Of a stretch of DNA of 64,000 nt, positions 36,124 to 46,570 are shown piece after piece (within the stretch, counting starts at the first letter, position 1; each line of letters opens with the position of its first letter). Where the stretch lies: positions 873,306-937,305 of the forward strand of contig NZ_CP025785.1 of NCBI RefSeq assembly GCF_003076595.1, given 5' to 3'. Source of the DNA: Candidatus Borreliella tachyglossi (GTDB taxonomy: Bacteria > Spirochaetota > Spirochaetia > Borreliales > Borreliaceae). The position numbers and the translations under genes are program-made. Below the pieces are notes generated by a model. It ran no database searches, was not told where the DNA came from, and saw nothing but the letters and a program-made list of their open reading frames with translations.

Positions 36124-38574
36124 ATGAATATTAGTAAAGAAGATTTTAAAATAAGTTTTAATAAAAATTTGAAACATTATTATCAGGTTCAAAGCGTTAA
36201 AGATTTGTCCGATATTGAACTTTATAATTGTTTTGCACGAACAGTGGTTGATTACTTTTTAGAACAATGGGCTGATACTAAAATAGATATTGATAAAAAA
36301 CGAGTAAAAAAAGTGTGTTACCTTTCTGCTGAGTTTTTAATAGGTAGATTTTTAAGTAATACTTTGATTAATATGAGATCTTTTGATACTGTGCGGTCAT
36401 TAGCGGATGAGCTTGGTATTGATTTTAATGCACTTGAAAATGTAGAAATTGATGCGGGTTTGGGAAATGGTGGTCTTGGAAGACTTGCTGCATGTTTTCT
36501 AGATTCTCTCTCAACACTTGATTATCCTGCTTTGGGATACGGAATAAAGTATAGGTATGGAATTTTTAAGCAGAGTTTTATTGATGGGTTCCAGATTGAA
36601 GAACCCGACAAGTGGAATGAGTACGAACATCCTTGGTTTATTAAAAATGTAAGCAGGGTTTATGATATTAGTTTTGGAGGTCATATTGAGATTGAGCGTG
36701 ATGCTGCTGGAAATGAAATTTTTACACATAAGAATCCGTATGTTGTTAATGCAATAGCTTATGATGCACCTATAGTTGGGTACGATTCAAGGACAATAAA
36801 TACTCTTAGGTTGTGGGAAGCTTATGCAAAAGATGGATTTGATTTAAGCTTATTTAATAATATGCAATATTTAGATGCTTCTAAAAAGGAAATAGAAGTA
36901 TCAAATATTACTAAGGTACTTTATCCAAACGACGAAGATCTTGCTGGTAAGTTTTTGCGGCTGCGTCAGCAATACTTCTTTTGTAGTGCTTCAATTCAAG
37001 ATGTAATACATGATTTTAAGAAGCATTATAGTAGTGATCTTAAGAGACTTCCAGAATATGTAGTCTTTCAGCTTAATGATACTCATCCTGTTGTTGCAAT
37101 TCCCGAATTAATGAGAGTATTGATTGACAAGGAGAAGTTTGACTGGAAATTAGCATGGGAGGTTACAAAAAAATGTTTTGCGTATACTAATCATACAGTT
37201 TTAGCAGAAGCACTTGAGAAGTGGCCTTTGCGCATGTTTTCAGAACTTTTACCTCGTATTTATCAGATAATTCAAGAAATAAATAAAAGATTTTTTGAAG
37301 AAATAGAAGCTAAAAATAAGTCTGGTTCAAATTTTATTTATGATGACTATTTAATAATAAATGATGGCGTAATTAATATGGCATGGCTTGCTATACATTC
37401 ATGTTTTTCTATTAATGGGGTTGCAAAATTACACACAGAAATATTGATGGAAAATGCACTTAAAACTTGGTATTCTCTTTATCCTGATAAATTTAATAAC
37501 AAGACTAATGGGGTAACGCAAAGAAGATGGCTATTGATGGCAAATCCTAGACTGTCAGATTTAATAAGTTCTAAAATAGGTGATTCTTGGGTAAAGAATT
37601 TTGAAGATATTGAAAGGCTTTTAGCCTTTAAGGATGATAAGGATGTAATATCTTCATTAAGAAAAGTAAAACATGAGAATAAGGTAGATTTTTCTAACCT
37701 TATTTACCGTGAACTTGGGATTAAAATAGACTCTAGTTCAATTTTTGATGTTCAGATAAAAAGACTGCATGAGTACAAGAGACAGGTTTTGAATGCTTTG
37801 CACATATTGTATCTCTACAGTAAATTAAGGAAGGATAAAGATTTTTATGTTTATCCTCGAACTTTTATTTTTGGAGCGAAGGCTGCACCAGGCTATAGAA
37901 TGGCTAAGAATATCATTAAATTTATTAATGATATAGCCCATAAGGTAAATAATGACATTAATGTTAATGGCAAGATAAAGGTTGTCTTTATTCCAAATTA
38001 TAATGTCTCTTGGGCTGAAAAAATTATTCCGGCATCTGATATTTCTGAGCAGATTTCTTTGGCAGGTAAGGAGGCTTCAGGGACAAGTAACATGAAATTT
38101 ATGATGAATGGCGCTTTGACTTTAGGAACTATGGATGGTGCTAATGTTGAAATTTATGATCAGGTAGGCGATGAGCACATGTTTATTTTTGGTTTAAGAA
38201 AGAATGAGGTTATTAAACATAACGAGAATCATTCATATGTTCCGAGCCGTATTTTAGAGGATGATCCTGAATTTTCTGAAATTATTAATAGCTTGGTTGA
38301 TGGGAGTCTCTTTAAGGGTCATTATGAGGTCTATAAAGAAATTCATGATAGTTTACTTTATGAGTCTTATGGCGGATCTCCAGATCAATACTTTGTATTA
38401 AAGGATTTTAGAAGTTATATAAATGCTCATAAGTTAGTTGAGTCTAGGTATCAAGATTCAGATTCTTGGATTTCTTCATGTTTGGTGAATATTGCTAAGA
38501 GTTCTGTATTCTCATCAGATAGGACTATTGAGGAATATGTTAAAGATATATGGAAGGTAAGAAGACTGCATTAA
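36124..38574 (+). CDS. glgP: Glycogen/alpha-glucan phosphorylase
   Basis: 816-residue PLP enzyme that phosphorolyses alpha-1,4-glucans to glucose-1-phosphate. Motifs: LGNGGLGRLAACFLDSL, FQLNDTHP, NHTVLAEALEKWP, RLHEYKRQ and the PLP-lysine region GTSNMKFMMNGALTLGTMDG. Length is normal. A strong ribosome-binding site GGAGG lies 10 bases before ATG 36124. Its product would be used by the phosphoglucomutase at 44763-46472. No glycogen synthase or branching enzyme is in this window, so the substrate may be host-derived glucan or maltodextrin. Confidence 0.95.
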   Translation: MNISKEDFKISFNKNLKHYYQVQSVKDLSDIELYNCFARTVVDYFLEQWADTKIDIDKKRVKKVCYLSAEFLIGRFLSNTLINMRSFDTVRSLADELGIDFNALENVEIDAGLGNGGLGRLAACFLDSLSTLDYPALGYGIKYRYGIFKQSFIDGFQIEEPDKWNEYEHPWFIKNVSRVYDISFGGHIEIERDAAGNEIFTHKNPYVVNAIAYDAPIVGYDSRTINTLRLWEAYAKDGFDLSLFNNMQYLDASKKEIEVSNITKVLYPNDEDLAGKFLRLRQQYFFCSASIQDVIHDFKKHYSSDLKRLPEYVVFQLNDTHPVVAIPELMRVLIDKEKFDWKLAWEVTKKCFAYTNHTVLAEALEKWPLRMFSELLPRIYQIIQEINKRFFEEIEAKNKSGSNFIYDDYLIINDGVINMAWLAIHSCFSINGVAKLHTEILMENALKTWYSLYPDKFNNKTNGVTQRRWLLMANPRLSDLISSKIGDSWVKNFEDIERLLAFKDDKDVISSLRKVKHENKVDFSNLIYRELGIKIDSSSIFDVQIKRLHEYKRQVLNALHILYLYSKLRKDKDFYVYPRTFIFGAKAAPGYRMAKNIIKFINDIAHKVNNDINVNGKIKVVFIPNYNVSWAEKIIPASDISEQISLAGKEASGTSNMKFMMNGALTLGTMDGANVEIYDQVGDEHMFIFGLRKNEVIKHNENHSYVPSRILEDDPEFSEIINSLVDGSLFKGHYEVYKEIHDSLLYESYGGSPDQYFVLKDFRSYINAHKLVESRYQDSDSWISSCLVNIAKSSVFSSDRTIEEYVKDIWKVRRLH

Positions 38575-38583
38575 GTAATCTTC

Positions 38584-39405
38584 TTATTCGTAATTGTTGC
38601 TTAATATTAAACTTGATATAAAGTGCTTAGCACTGATTTTTTCAATTGTAAACTCAAGCTCTACAGTATCTTGGTCTTGTATCTTAGACTTTATGGAGCT
38701 TGAAACTATTAATTTTGTTATATTTGCTAGGAGAGTTGGAATTAATTTTTTCGATAAAATAGATAGTACTGCTGGGTTACTGGTTTTCAAGTAAGCCTTT
38801 AAGCTATAATCAATGTCACTTGCACTATTTACGAGTAAGATTACGCCATTAAATGGAATCAAATTTGTTCTGTTTACGTTATTTGGCATTAATATTGTGA
38901 TATCTCTTGTCCAAAAAAACATTTCATTTTGGTCAAGTATATCAATGTATTTTGTTGTTAATATATTATCGTTTTTCTGTATTATTTCTTTTTGATTTAT
39001 TAGGATTCCACTTTTATCTTTAGTAGGAGTGATGTATAGATTAGAGTTTTTTATCTTCCACTTTGGACTTGTAAAGATATTACCTTTAGACTCAAAATTT
39101 GAGTTGTTTTGCATTCCCCAATAAATATTCTTGGGAAAATTTCCTGTTATTATTGATGCAAAACTTTCTGGATTTTTTGTATAGCTTAAGTATAGATTGC
39201 CAACAGTATTAAGCCCGATTTTGTATTTTACGTTTAGGTCATCATAGATGAATCTGTTTTTAGATAGGTTTATGTAAGCATATATGTCAGATAAGGGATC
39301 TAGCAACATAATTGAAGATATCTTTTTCGTAGGTGAATGGTAAGTTAAGGATGCACATCCTACAAAAAGAGTAGTTGTTAAGCAATTAATAATTAACTTG
39401 AACAT
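38584..39405 (-). CDS. Putative lipoprotein, conserved next to ileS
   Basis: 273 residues. Signal peptide [20 protein letters not shown] with lipobox FVGCA, so lipid attachment at Cys17 is expected. The mature part is beta-rich with no family I recognise. Start ATG 39405 overlaps the 3' end of ileS by 13 bases, so it is the last gene of the leftward pgm-clp-ileS unit. It converges on glgP with only 9 bases between the two stops and no visible terminator. Confidence 0.78.
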   Translation of the reverse strand: MFKLIINCLTTTLFVGCASLTYHSPTKKISSIMLLDPLSDIYAYINLSKNRFIYDDLNVKYKIGLNTVGNLYLSYTKNPESFASIITGNFPKNIYWGMQNNSNFESKGNIFTSPKWKIKNSNLYITPTKDKSGILINQKEIIQKNDNILTTKYIDILDQNEMFFWTRDITILMPNNVNRTNLIPFNGVILLVNSASDIDYSLKAYLKTSNPAVLSILSKKLIPTLLANITKLIVSSSIKSKIQDQDTVELEFTIEKISAKHFISSLILSNNYE

Positions 39406-42400
39406 TTTGCAATGCCTATCATTATGAGTATCTCATCTTCAAGCTCTACCTTTGTCATTGCCTTCTCTTTATTTCTTTCTATTTTGAGTGTTAAGGTTTC
39501 AGTTTTAATGTAGCTTTCAAAGAGACTTATTATTTTTTTTAATGTTTCATTGTTATCTATATATAATATTATTCGGTCGCTCACATTAAATTTGCTTTCC
39601 TTTCTTAGGTTTTGAACTTTTCTTATAAGTTCTCTTGATAATCCTTCCAAATATAACTCTTCTGTTATTAATGAATCTAAACCAATTGTAACAGAATCTT
39701 CATTTATTACTTTTAAATTTTCTCTTTCTTCTCTCTCCAATATTATGTCTTTTAGTGTGATATCGTAAGTACTTTCTTGTAGTGTAATTGTGTGTGTATT
39801 TCCGTTTATTATGTTTAATATATCTGTGTTTTTTAGTTTGGTAATCTCTGATGATACTGCTTTCATGTTTACACCAAGCCTACTTCCAAGTTCTCTAAAA
39901 TTGGCTTTTGCTTTGTAGGTTACAAGTTCCTCTTCATTAGATTTAATTTTTATTATCTTGGCATTGATTTCCTCAAGTATTATGTCTTGCATTTCGTTTA
40001 ATATTTGTTGTTCTTTTTGGTTTTTAGTAACAATATAAATTGTGTTGATAGGTTTTCGTATTTTAATGTCATGTGAGGCTCTAAGTGCTCTTGCAATTGA
40101 TATTACTTTCCTTGTAAAGTTCATTTTCTCTTCAAGATTTATTTTAATAAGTTCTTCAATCTCTTGTGGATATTCGTTTAGGTGAATGGATTCTTGCTCA
40201 TCTTCTGCCTTTAGATTTTGATAAATTTCTTCTGTTAAGAAAGGAGTAAATGGTGCAAGCATCAACGTTAAGTTTTTAAGCGCATAATATAGAGTTTCAT
40301 AGGCGTCACGTTTGTCATTATCATTCTCAGATTTCCAGAATCTTCTTCTTGACCTTCTTATATACCAATTATTTAGTTTATCAATGAATTCAAGAAGTTT
40401 TTCTATTGATTTTGTTAAATTATATTTGTCTATTTCTTCATTTAATATTTTTTTTAGGCTTTCAATTTCGCTGATTATCCATTTATCAAGGATATTAGTT
40501 TTAAGTAGATTTATATTACCATTAGGTTCGAATTTATCGATTATTGCATAAGTTATGAAAAATGAGTAAGCATTCCAGATAGGGATTATGATGTTCTTTA
40601 AAACATCTTTAACACCATCGTCGCTATACTTTAAGTCATCAGCCCTTACTACAGGGCTCATTACTAGATAAAGTCTTAAGGCGTCAGCACCAAATGTATT
40701 TATTACTTTCATTGGATCTGTATAGTTTTTAAGTGATTTTGACATTTTTCTTCCATCGCTAGATAATACAAGCCCATTGACTATTACATTATTAAACGCG
40801 GTGTTTTCAAAAAGTGCAGTTCCTAAGATTGTAAGTGTGTAAAACCAACCTCTTGTTTGATCTAGACCTTCTGCAATAAAATCAGCAGGGAAAATATTAG
40901 TGAAAGTATCTTTATCTTTAAATGGATAATGATTACTTGCATAAGGCATCGCACCCGATTCAAACCAGCAGTCTAAAACCTCACTTGTTCGAATATATAC
41001 GCCACCATATTCACTAGGCCAAGTTATTTTATCAACTTTGTCTTTATGTAAATCATCTATCTTTTGTCCTGAACGACTTTCAAGTTCTTTCTTTGAGCCT
41101 ATACATATTTTATTGCCTGTCTTTGAACAAATCCAAACTGGTATTGGATTTCCCCAAAATCTGTTTCTACTTATTGCCCAATCTCTTGCATTTTCTAACC
41201 ATTTACCAAATCTTCCCTTTTTTAAATGAGATGGTATCCAGTTAATTTGTTCATTTGATTTTATGAGTTTCTCTTTTATTGCTTCAATGTTTACAAACCA
41301 TGAGCTTATAGGTCTGTAAATTAAAGGTGAATTTGTTCTGTAGCAAAATGGATATCTGTGTAAGAAGTTTTCTCTTTTAAATAGAACATTCATTGATTTT
41401 AGTTTTTCTATTATTTGTTTGTCTGCGTCTTTAACAAATAAGCCTTCAAAATCTTTTACTTCGTGTGTGAATCTGCATTCGGCATCGATAGGTGTTATTA
41501 TGTCAACCTTTGTATTCCCTTTAAGTATGTGGTAGTCTTCTTCTCCAAAGGGTGCAAGGTGAACTATTCCCGTTCCATTATCAGTTGTAACATATTCTGC
41601 TGTGTGTACCCTAAAAGCGCCTTTTAGTCTTTGATTCAAAAAATAATCAAAAACAGGATCGTATTCTAGGCCTTTAATATAATCACCTTTAAATTGTTCT
41701 AGTATTGTATATGCTTGATCATCTTTGTAGTAGTGATTTAACCTTTTTGTTCCAATGAGCAATGTTTCATTTTTTTCTTTATCAAATATTTTAGAATACT
41801 CTATGTTGCTACCAACAGCAATTCCAAGGTTTGTGGGTAATGTCCAAGGAGTTGTTGTCCATGCAAGTAAGTATTCATTCTTATCTTTTATTTTAAACTT
41901 GATAGTTATTGATGGATCATTAACTTCTTTGTATTCGCCGAGATTAACTTCAAAGTTTGAGAGAGGAGTTGCGAGTTTTGGAGAATAGGGCAATACATAG
42001 TAGCTTTCATAAATCAAGCCTTTATTATAGAGTGTTTGGAATACCCACCATACAGATTCCATAAAGGTTGTATCCATTGTTTTGTAGTTTTTATCAAAAT
42101 CAACCCATCGACCTAGTCTTGAAATTGTTTTTTGCCACTCTTGCGTGTATCTAAGAACTATGTTTCTACACTCTTCGTTAAATTTTTCGATTCCATATTT
42201 TTCTATTTCATACCTTCCAGAAATTCTTAAAGTTTTTTCTGCTTCATATTCTACAGGTAGACCATGAGTATCCCATCCAAAATTTCTCTTAACATATTTC
42301 CCTTTCATTGTTTTGTATCTTGGAATTATATCTTTAATTGTATTTGGAACAAAATGGCCAAAATGTGGAAGTCCTGTTGCAAAAGGTGGACCATCATAGA

Positions 42401-42527
42401 AAGTAAATGGTTCACAATTCTTTCTTTGTTCCACAGATTTTTCAAAAATTTTATTATCATTCCAAAATTTTAATATTTTCTCTTCTATCTTAGGAAAATC
42501 CACTTTGCTTTCTACTTTCTTAAACAT
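39393..42527 (-). CDS. ileS: Isoleucyl-tRNA synthetase (long, eukaryote-like type)
   Basis: 1044-residue class I synthetase. [13 protein letters not shown] carries the HIGH signature as HFGH (55-58) and KMSKS appears in [12 protein letters not shown] near 600; the editing domain has [13 protein letters not shown]. The length, the C-terminal region without the bacterial zinc finger and the motif forms are those of the eukaryote-like type 2 IleRS. Bacterial type 2 enzymes are associated with natural mupirocin resistance. Start ATG 42527 follows AAAGGA. Located between clp and a lipoprotein gene in one operon. Confidence 0.95.
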   Translation of the reverse strand: MFKKVESKVDFPKIEEKILKFWNDNKIFEKSVEQRKNCEPFTFYDGPPFATGLPHFGHFVPNTIKDIIPRYKTMKGKYVKRNFGWDTHGLPVEYEAEKTLRISGRYEIEKYGIEKFNEECRNIVLRYTQEWQKTISRLGRWVDFDKNYKTMDTTFMESVWWVFQTLYNKGLIYESYYVLPYSPKLATPLSNFEVNLGEYKEVNDPSITIKFKIKDKNEYLLAWTTTPWTLPTNLGIAVGSNIEYSKIFDKEKNETLLIGTKRLNHYYKDDQAYTILEQFKGDYIKGLEYDPVFDYFLNQRLKGAFRVHTAEYVTTDNGTGIVHLAPFGEEDYHILKGNTKVDIITPIDAECRFTHEVKDFEGLFVKDADKQIIEKLKSMNVLFKRENFLHRYPFCYRTNSPLIYRPISSWFVNIEAIKEKLIKSNEQINWIPSHLKKGRFGKWLENARDWAISRNRFWGNPIPVWICSKTGNKICIGSKKELESRSGQKIDDLHKDKVDKITWPSEYGGVYIRTSEVLDCWFESGAMPYASNHYPFKDKDTFTNIFPADFIAEGLDQTRGWFYTLTILGTALFENTAFNNVIVNGLVLSSDGRKMSKSLKNYTDPMKVINTFGADALRLYLVMSPVVRADDLKYSDDGVKDVLKNIIIPIWNAYSFFITYAIIDKFEPNGNINLLKTNILDKWIISEIESLKKILNEEIDKYNLTKSIEKLLEFIDKLNNWYIRRSRRRFWKSENDNDKRDAYETLYYALKNLTLMLAPFTPFLTEEIYQNLKAEDEQESIHLNEYPQEIEELIKINLEEKMNFTRKVISIARALRASHDIKIRKPINTIYIVTKNQKEQQILNEMQDIILEEINAKIIKIKSNEEELVTYKAKANFRELGSRLGVNMKAVSSEITKLKNTDILNIINGNTHTITLQESTYDITLKDIILEREERENLKVINEDSVTIGLDSLITEELYLEGLSRELIRKVQNLRKESKFNVSDRIILYIDNNETLKKIISLFESYIKTETLTLKIERNKEKAMTKVELEDEILIMIGIAKCSS

Positions 42528-42538
42528 AAAATATCCTT

Positions 42539-44776
42539 TTATTCTATTTTTATATTGTCTTGGTCTAAAGATATTTTTATTAGATTAATATTAGGGTTTT
42601 CAAATATTCTATTAATAATTTTTTCTTCTATTTGTTCTTTTGCTGCATTTAAAACGCTCCTTGCACCAACTTTTTTGTCATAATATTTTTTTATTATATG
42701 ATTATTAAGATGCTTGTCAATTTCTATTTTAATATTTTTTAAGCTAAATTTTGCAATAATCTCTTTGCAATAATTATCACAAATTATGTTGGCATCTTCC
42801 TCTTTTAAAACATTAAGGATTATTTTTTTTTGAATTTTGTCCAATAGGGCAGATTTGAATCGTTTTTTAAGCTCATTGTCTATCTCACTTTTAATATTTA
42901 TATTATTATCTGCTTTATTAAATCCAATACTGCCCTGACCAAGAAGCGCTTTAGAACCAATAGATGTGCTTAGAACGATAATGGAATTTTTAAAAGATAT
43001 TCTGTCTTCCTTACTGTCAATAAGTTCACCGTTTTCAAGTATTTGTTCTATTATACCTAGTACAGAATTATGAGCATTTTCGATATTTTCAAGTATAATG
43101 AAGGATCTAGGGATATGTTTTAACCTATTAGTTAAAATTCCACCATCAGCGTAGCCTACGTATCCTGGATTTGTCCCTATTAACTTTGAGATGGAGTTTT
43201 CTTCCCTATAGTCTGACATATCTAATTTTAATATTGAGTTTTGATCTTCGATAATGATACTTGATATTTCATTTGCTAGCATTGTTTTTCCACTTCCGAT
43301 AGAACCTATAAGTAGTATTGATGTTGTAGGTTTGACATTATCATTGATTTCAAGTTTTGTTTTAACCATTTCTCTAATGATTTCGTTTATAGCACATTCT
43401 TGCCCAATTATTTTTTCTCTTATGTGTATTTCTTCTGTTTTGATTATATCAATTTCTTCTTTAATGTTAGATTTTGTCTTAATATTTAACATTTCATCTG
43501 TTACGATTTTAATGTCCTCAACATTGACTATCCTGTTATCTGTTTTCTCTTGTTTTTTCTTAGCTCCAGCAATATCAATCAAATCAATTGCTTTGTCAGG
43601 GAATCTTTTGTTGATTAGGTATTTTGACGATAAAGAAATAACGAGATCTATGGCATCCTTTTCGTAAATTACACCATGATAATTTTCAAAATTTTTTATT
43701 ATATTATTGATGATATTTAATGTTTCTTTTTCATTAGGTTCTTTTATTGATATAGTTTGAAATCTTCGGATAAATGCTTTGTCTTTAGCAAGGTATTTTC
43801 TATACTCATCATAAGTTGTTGCACCTATGATTTGTATTTCAGAGCGAGACAAAACAGGTTTTAAAATATTTGATGCATCAAGAGCTCCCTCAGAATTTCC
43901 AGCTCCCATTAGGGTATGTATTTCATCAATGAATATTATTATGTCTTTATTGTTTTTAATGGATTTAATTATGTTATTTAATCTCTCTTCAAATTCGCCT
44001 CTATATTTGGTTCCCGATACTAAGTCAGAAGTATCAATTTTTAGTATAACTTTGTTTTGTAATTTATTCTTAATTTCTTTATTTGCAATTTTAATAGCGA
44101 GCCCTTCAACTATTGCTGTCTTGCCAATTCCAGGCTCACCTATGAGTATTGTGCTATTTTTATTTCGTCTTTCAAGTGTGTTGATTAGTGCTTGAATTTC
44201 TCTCTCACGCCCGATTAAAGGTTCAAGTTTTTTTTCCTTTGCAAGTGTTGTTAAGTTCTTAACATATTTTCCAATTTCAAAGTAATCATTATCAAGCCTT
44301 ATATCATCTTCAAACTCTTTATATGTTTCAATGAGCCTTATTTTATCTATTTTTGTTATGAGATTCTCTTCACTAAAGCCAAAACTTAACTTAGTGAGTT
44401 TATATTTTTTTAGAAGTTTTTTTGTCTTTAATATTTGATAAAAAATTTCTTTTATTCCTATTGAAGTTCTAGACTTAAATTCTTTCTTAGCTTTTTCAAT
44501 AAGAATGAAAATCTCTCTATGTATTTTTGGAATTATAATTTCATTAACACCCATTAAAACTTTTTCTAATTTTTCTATTTCATATAATGTATCTTGTTTA
44601 ATATTTTTTAAAGTTCTAGTATCTATGTTTTTTATCTCACACTTCTTAGGGCGAATTAGTATAGACATTAATAAATGCCAAATTGAAACTTCTCTATTTT
44701 TATTTTTTCTAGCTACTTCTCTCGCTGCTACTTCGACTAGATTTGCTAAGCTTTCTGTTATGTTAATGTTTGTCAA
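42539..44776 (-). CDS. ClpA/ClpC-type AAA+ ATPase with degenerate second module
   Basis: 745 residues. A short, divergent N-terminal domain (1-145) precedes AAA module 1 with Walker A GEPGIGKT (213-220) and Walker [11 protein letters not shown] (Asp284, Glu285). Module 2 has Walker A GSIGSGKT (491-498), but its Walker B reads [12 protein letters not shown], so the Asp-Glu pair is Glu563-Asn564, and the arginine-finger block usually NRxDE reads DKIQK. Module 2 probably binds but does not hydrolyse ATP. A loop with [11 protein letters not shown] (615-625) could be the ClpP-docking loop. Start appears to be TTG 44776, overlapping pgm by 14 bases, with a weak ribosome-binding site. Confidence 0.88.
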   Translation of the reverse strand: MTNINITESLANLVEVAAREVARKNKNREVSIWHLLMSILIRPKKCEIKNIDTRTLKNIKQDTLYEIEKLEKVLMGVNEIIIPKIHREIFILIEKAKKEFKSRTSIGIKEIFYQILKTKKLLKKYKLTKLSFGFSEENLITKIDKIRLIETYKEFEDDIRLDNDYFEIGKYVKNLTTLAKEKKLEPLIGREREIQALINTLERRNKNSTILIGEPGIGKTAIVEGLAIKIANKEIKNKLQNKVILKIDTSDLVSGTKYRGEFEERLNNIIKSIKNNKDIIIFIDEIHTLMGAGNSEGALDASNILKPVLSRSEIQIIGATTYDEYRKYLAKDKAFIRRFQTISIKEPNEKETLNIINNIIKNFENYHGVIYEKDAIDLVISLSSKYLINKRFPDKAIDLIDIAGAKKKQEKTDNRIVNVEDIKIVTDEMLNIKTKSNIKEEIDIIKTEEIHIREKIIGQECAINEIIREMVKTKLEINDNVKPTTSILLIGSIGSGKTMLANEISSIIIEDQNSILKLDMSDYREENSISKLIGTNPGYVGYADGGILTNRLKHIPRSFIILENIENAHNSVLGIIEQILENGELIDSKEDRISFKNSIIVLSTSIGSKALLGQGSIGFNKADNNINIKSEIDNELKKRFKSALLDKIQKKIILNVLKEEDANIICDNYCKEIIAKFSLKNIKIEIDKHLNNHIIKKYYDKKVGARSVLNAAKEQIEEKIINRIFENPNINLIKISLDQDNIKIE

Positions 44777-46472
44777 TCTCCATCTTTATATTATTGATTA
44801 TATCAAAAATATTGTTTTTTTGTTCGTATATTGAGTATATAGATACATAAAATTTAATTTTTGGCTCTGTTCCAGATGGTCTAATAGTAATGTTTATTTC
44901 GTTTTCTAATAAAAATTTTATTGTATTTGTAGTATACTTGTACTCCTTAATTTTCTCTACATTTCCGTTAATATCAGTTTTTGTTAATGTTTGATAGTCT
45001 AACTTTTTGACTACTTTAATCCCTGCAAATTCTTTTTGTTTTTCATGTCTAAATTTTGACATTAATGCTTCCCTTAAGAGTTCTCCATTAGCTCCTTGAA
45101 AACTTTTATTAATTGTAAATTCTTCATAATAGCCAAATTCTTGATACATTTCTTGAAGATACTTCCCTATTGTTATGTTATTCTCTTTAAGAGTAAGCAT
45201 TAAGTCGCAGATTCCTTTCATGGCTGAATATGCATCCTTATCTCTAGCTCCGTCTCCAATTAAGTATCCATGGCTTTCTTCGCAACCAAGAATAAATTTT
45301 TTGTTTGGCTCTTTAATTTTCATCTCATCGATTAAGTGACCTATCCACTTAAAGCCTGTATATGTTCTAAGCAATGTTGAGTTATACTTTGCAGCTATTT
45401 TATCTAACATTGGAGTTGTAACAAAAGAGGCTATTGAAAATGTGTTTTGAGGATTATCTTCTCTAGATAATAAATAATTCATTAAAACGCATGCAATTTG
45501 GTTGCCGTTTAAAAATTTCCATTCTCTACCTTCATTGAAAGTCATACCCATCCTATCAGCGTCTGGGTCGGTTGCAAATGCGATATCGCAATTCTTTCTT
45601 TGTGCAAATTCAAGGACTCTAGACATAGCAGCAGGATCTTCTGGGTTGGGATAAGTTACTGTAGGAAATTCTGGGTCAGGATTTATTTGACTTGGTTCAG
45701 TTAAGAGATTTATTTTGCTACCTTTAAATAATTCTTTTATTACTGTTCCTCCTACTCCATGCAAAGGAGTATATGCTACTCTTAAGTTTATTTTTTTACT
45801 TTTTTCGTTAAAATTAGGAAATTCTTCATTTATTTTTTCTATATAATCCATATCAAATTCATCGTTAAGTTCTATGATTGAATGTCCATTTATGGCTTCT
45901 TCTTTTGTAATGATATTTTTAATATTGGATATCTTTTGAATTTCAGATATTATTAATATGTCATGAGGGGGTAGTACTTGAGCACCTCCTTTCCAATATA
46001 CTTTGTATCCATTGTATTCTTTGGAATTATGACTTGCTGTTATCATTATTCCAATGTCGCAGTCTAACTTTTTAACTGTATAGGATAATTGAGGTGTTGA
46101 CCTGATTTGCTTGTATATATAAACTTTAAGGCCATTTGATGCAAAAATTTCAGCAGCATCGTATGCAAATTCTTTTGAAAAGTATCTTGAATCATAGCTT
46201 ATTGCAACTTTGGGATTTTTTGTTATTTGAAGAATGTAATTGGCAATTCCTTGACTTGCTTTTGCAACATTATGGGTATTAATATAGCATGTTCCGGCTC
46301 CAATAATGCCCCTCATTCCTGCCGTGCCAAATTCTAGGTCTTTATAAAATCTGTTTAAGATTTCGCTTTCATTGTTTTCATTAAGCAATCTTATAGCTTC
46401 ATCTTTGAAATGTTTGTTTTTCTCAAGCCCAATATATTCTTCTATTTTTGTTTTAAGTTCTTTGTTCTTCAT
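44763..46472 (-). CDS. pgm: Phosphoglucomutase / phosphomannomutase
   Basis: 569-residue alpha-D-phosphohexomutase. The phosphoserine loop is TASHNSKEYNGYKVYW, the metal-binding loop is ATDPDADRMG and the sugar-binding loop is GCEESHGYL; RPSGTEPKIKFY is the phosphate-binding C-terminal motif. Size fits the PGM2/PMM subgroup. It should interconvert glucose-1-phosphate and glucose-6-phosphate, linking GlgP to glycolysis. First gene of the leftward pgm-clp-ileS-lipoprotein unit; ribosome-binding site AAAGGGAA about 6 bases before ATG 46472. Upstream are paired palindromes shared with uvrB. Confidence 0.93.
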   Translation of the reverse strand: MKNKELKTKIEEYIGLEKNKHFKDEAIRLLNENNESEILNRFYKDLEFGTAGMRGIIGAGTCYINTHNVAKASQGIANYILQITKNPKVAISYDSRYFSKEFAYDAAEIFASNGLKVYIYKQIRSTPQLSYTVKKLDCDIGIMITASHNSKEYNGYKVYWKGGAQVLPPHDILIISEIQKISNIKNIITKEEAINGHSIIELNDEFDMDYIEKINEEFPNFNEKSKKINLRVAYTPLHGVGGTVIKELFKGSKINLLTEPSQINPDPEFPTVTYPNPEDPAAMSRVLEFAQRKNCDIAFATDPDADRMGMTFNEGREWKFLNGNQIACVLMNYLLSREDNPQNTFSIASFVTTPMLDKIAAKYNSTLLRTYTGFKWIGHLIDEMKIKEPNKKFILGCEESHGYLIGDGARDKDAYSAMKGICDLMLTLKENNITIGKYLQEMYQEFGYYEEFTINKSFQGANGELLREALMSKFRHEKQKEFAGIKVVKKLDYQTLTKTDINGNVEKIKEYKYTTNTIKFLLENEINITIRPSGTEPKIKFYVSIYSIYEQKNNIFDIINNIKMEIDKH

Positions 46473-46487
46473 GCTAAGTTCCCTTTA

Positions 46488-46526
46488 TTTTATAATTTAA
46501 TTATATAGTTTTATAATTTAATTATA
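46488..46526. promoter_or_regulatory. Two 15-bp palindromes in the pgm-uvrB divergent region
   Basis: The 18-bp sequence TTTTATAATTTAATTATA occurs at 46488-46505 and again at 46509-46526, a 21-bp period or two helical turns. Each copy contains TATAATTTAATTATA, a perfect inverted repeat around one central base, and so a TATAAT box on each strand. This may be a bidirectional promoter, an operator for a dimeric repressor, or both. Confidence 0.5.
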
Positions 46527-46570
46527 AAATAGTGATTATATTTTTAGTTACAATTTTATCTGAGGTCTGC

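Noticed and set aside
40512..40530. GGTTCGAA-like T-loop motif suggesting a tRNA
   Set aside because: It lies inside conserved ileS coding sequence and no acceptor stem or other arms can be formed around it.
43254..43667. 137-codon frame on the plus strand
   Set aside because: Antisense to the Clp ATPase gene; hydrophobic composition is the usual complement of Lys/Glu/Ile-rich coding DNA.
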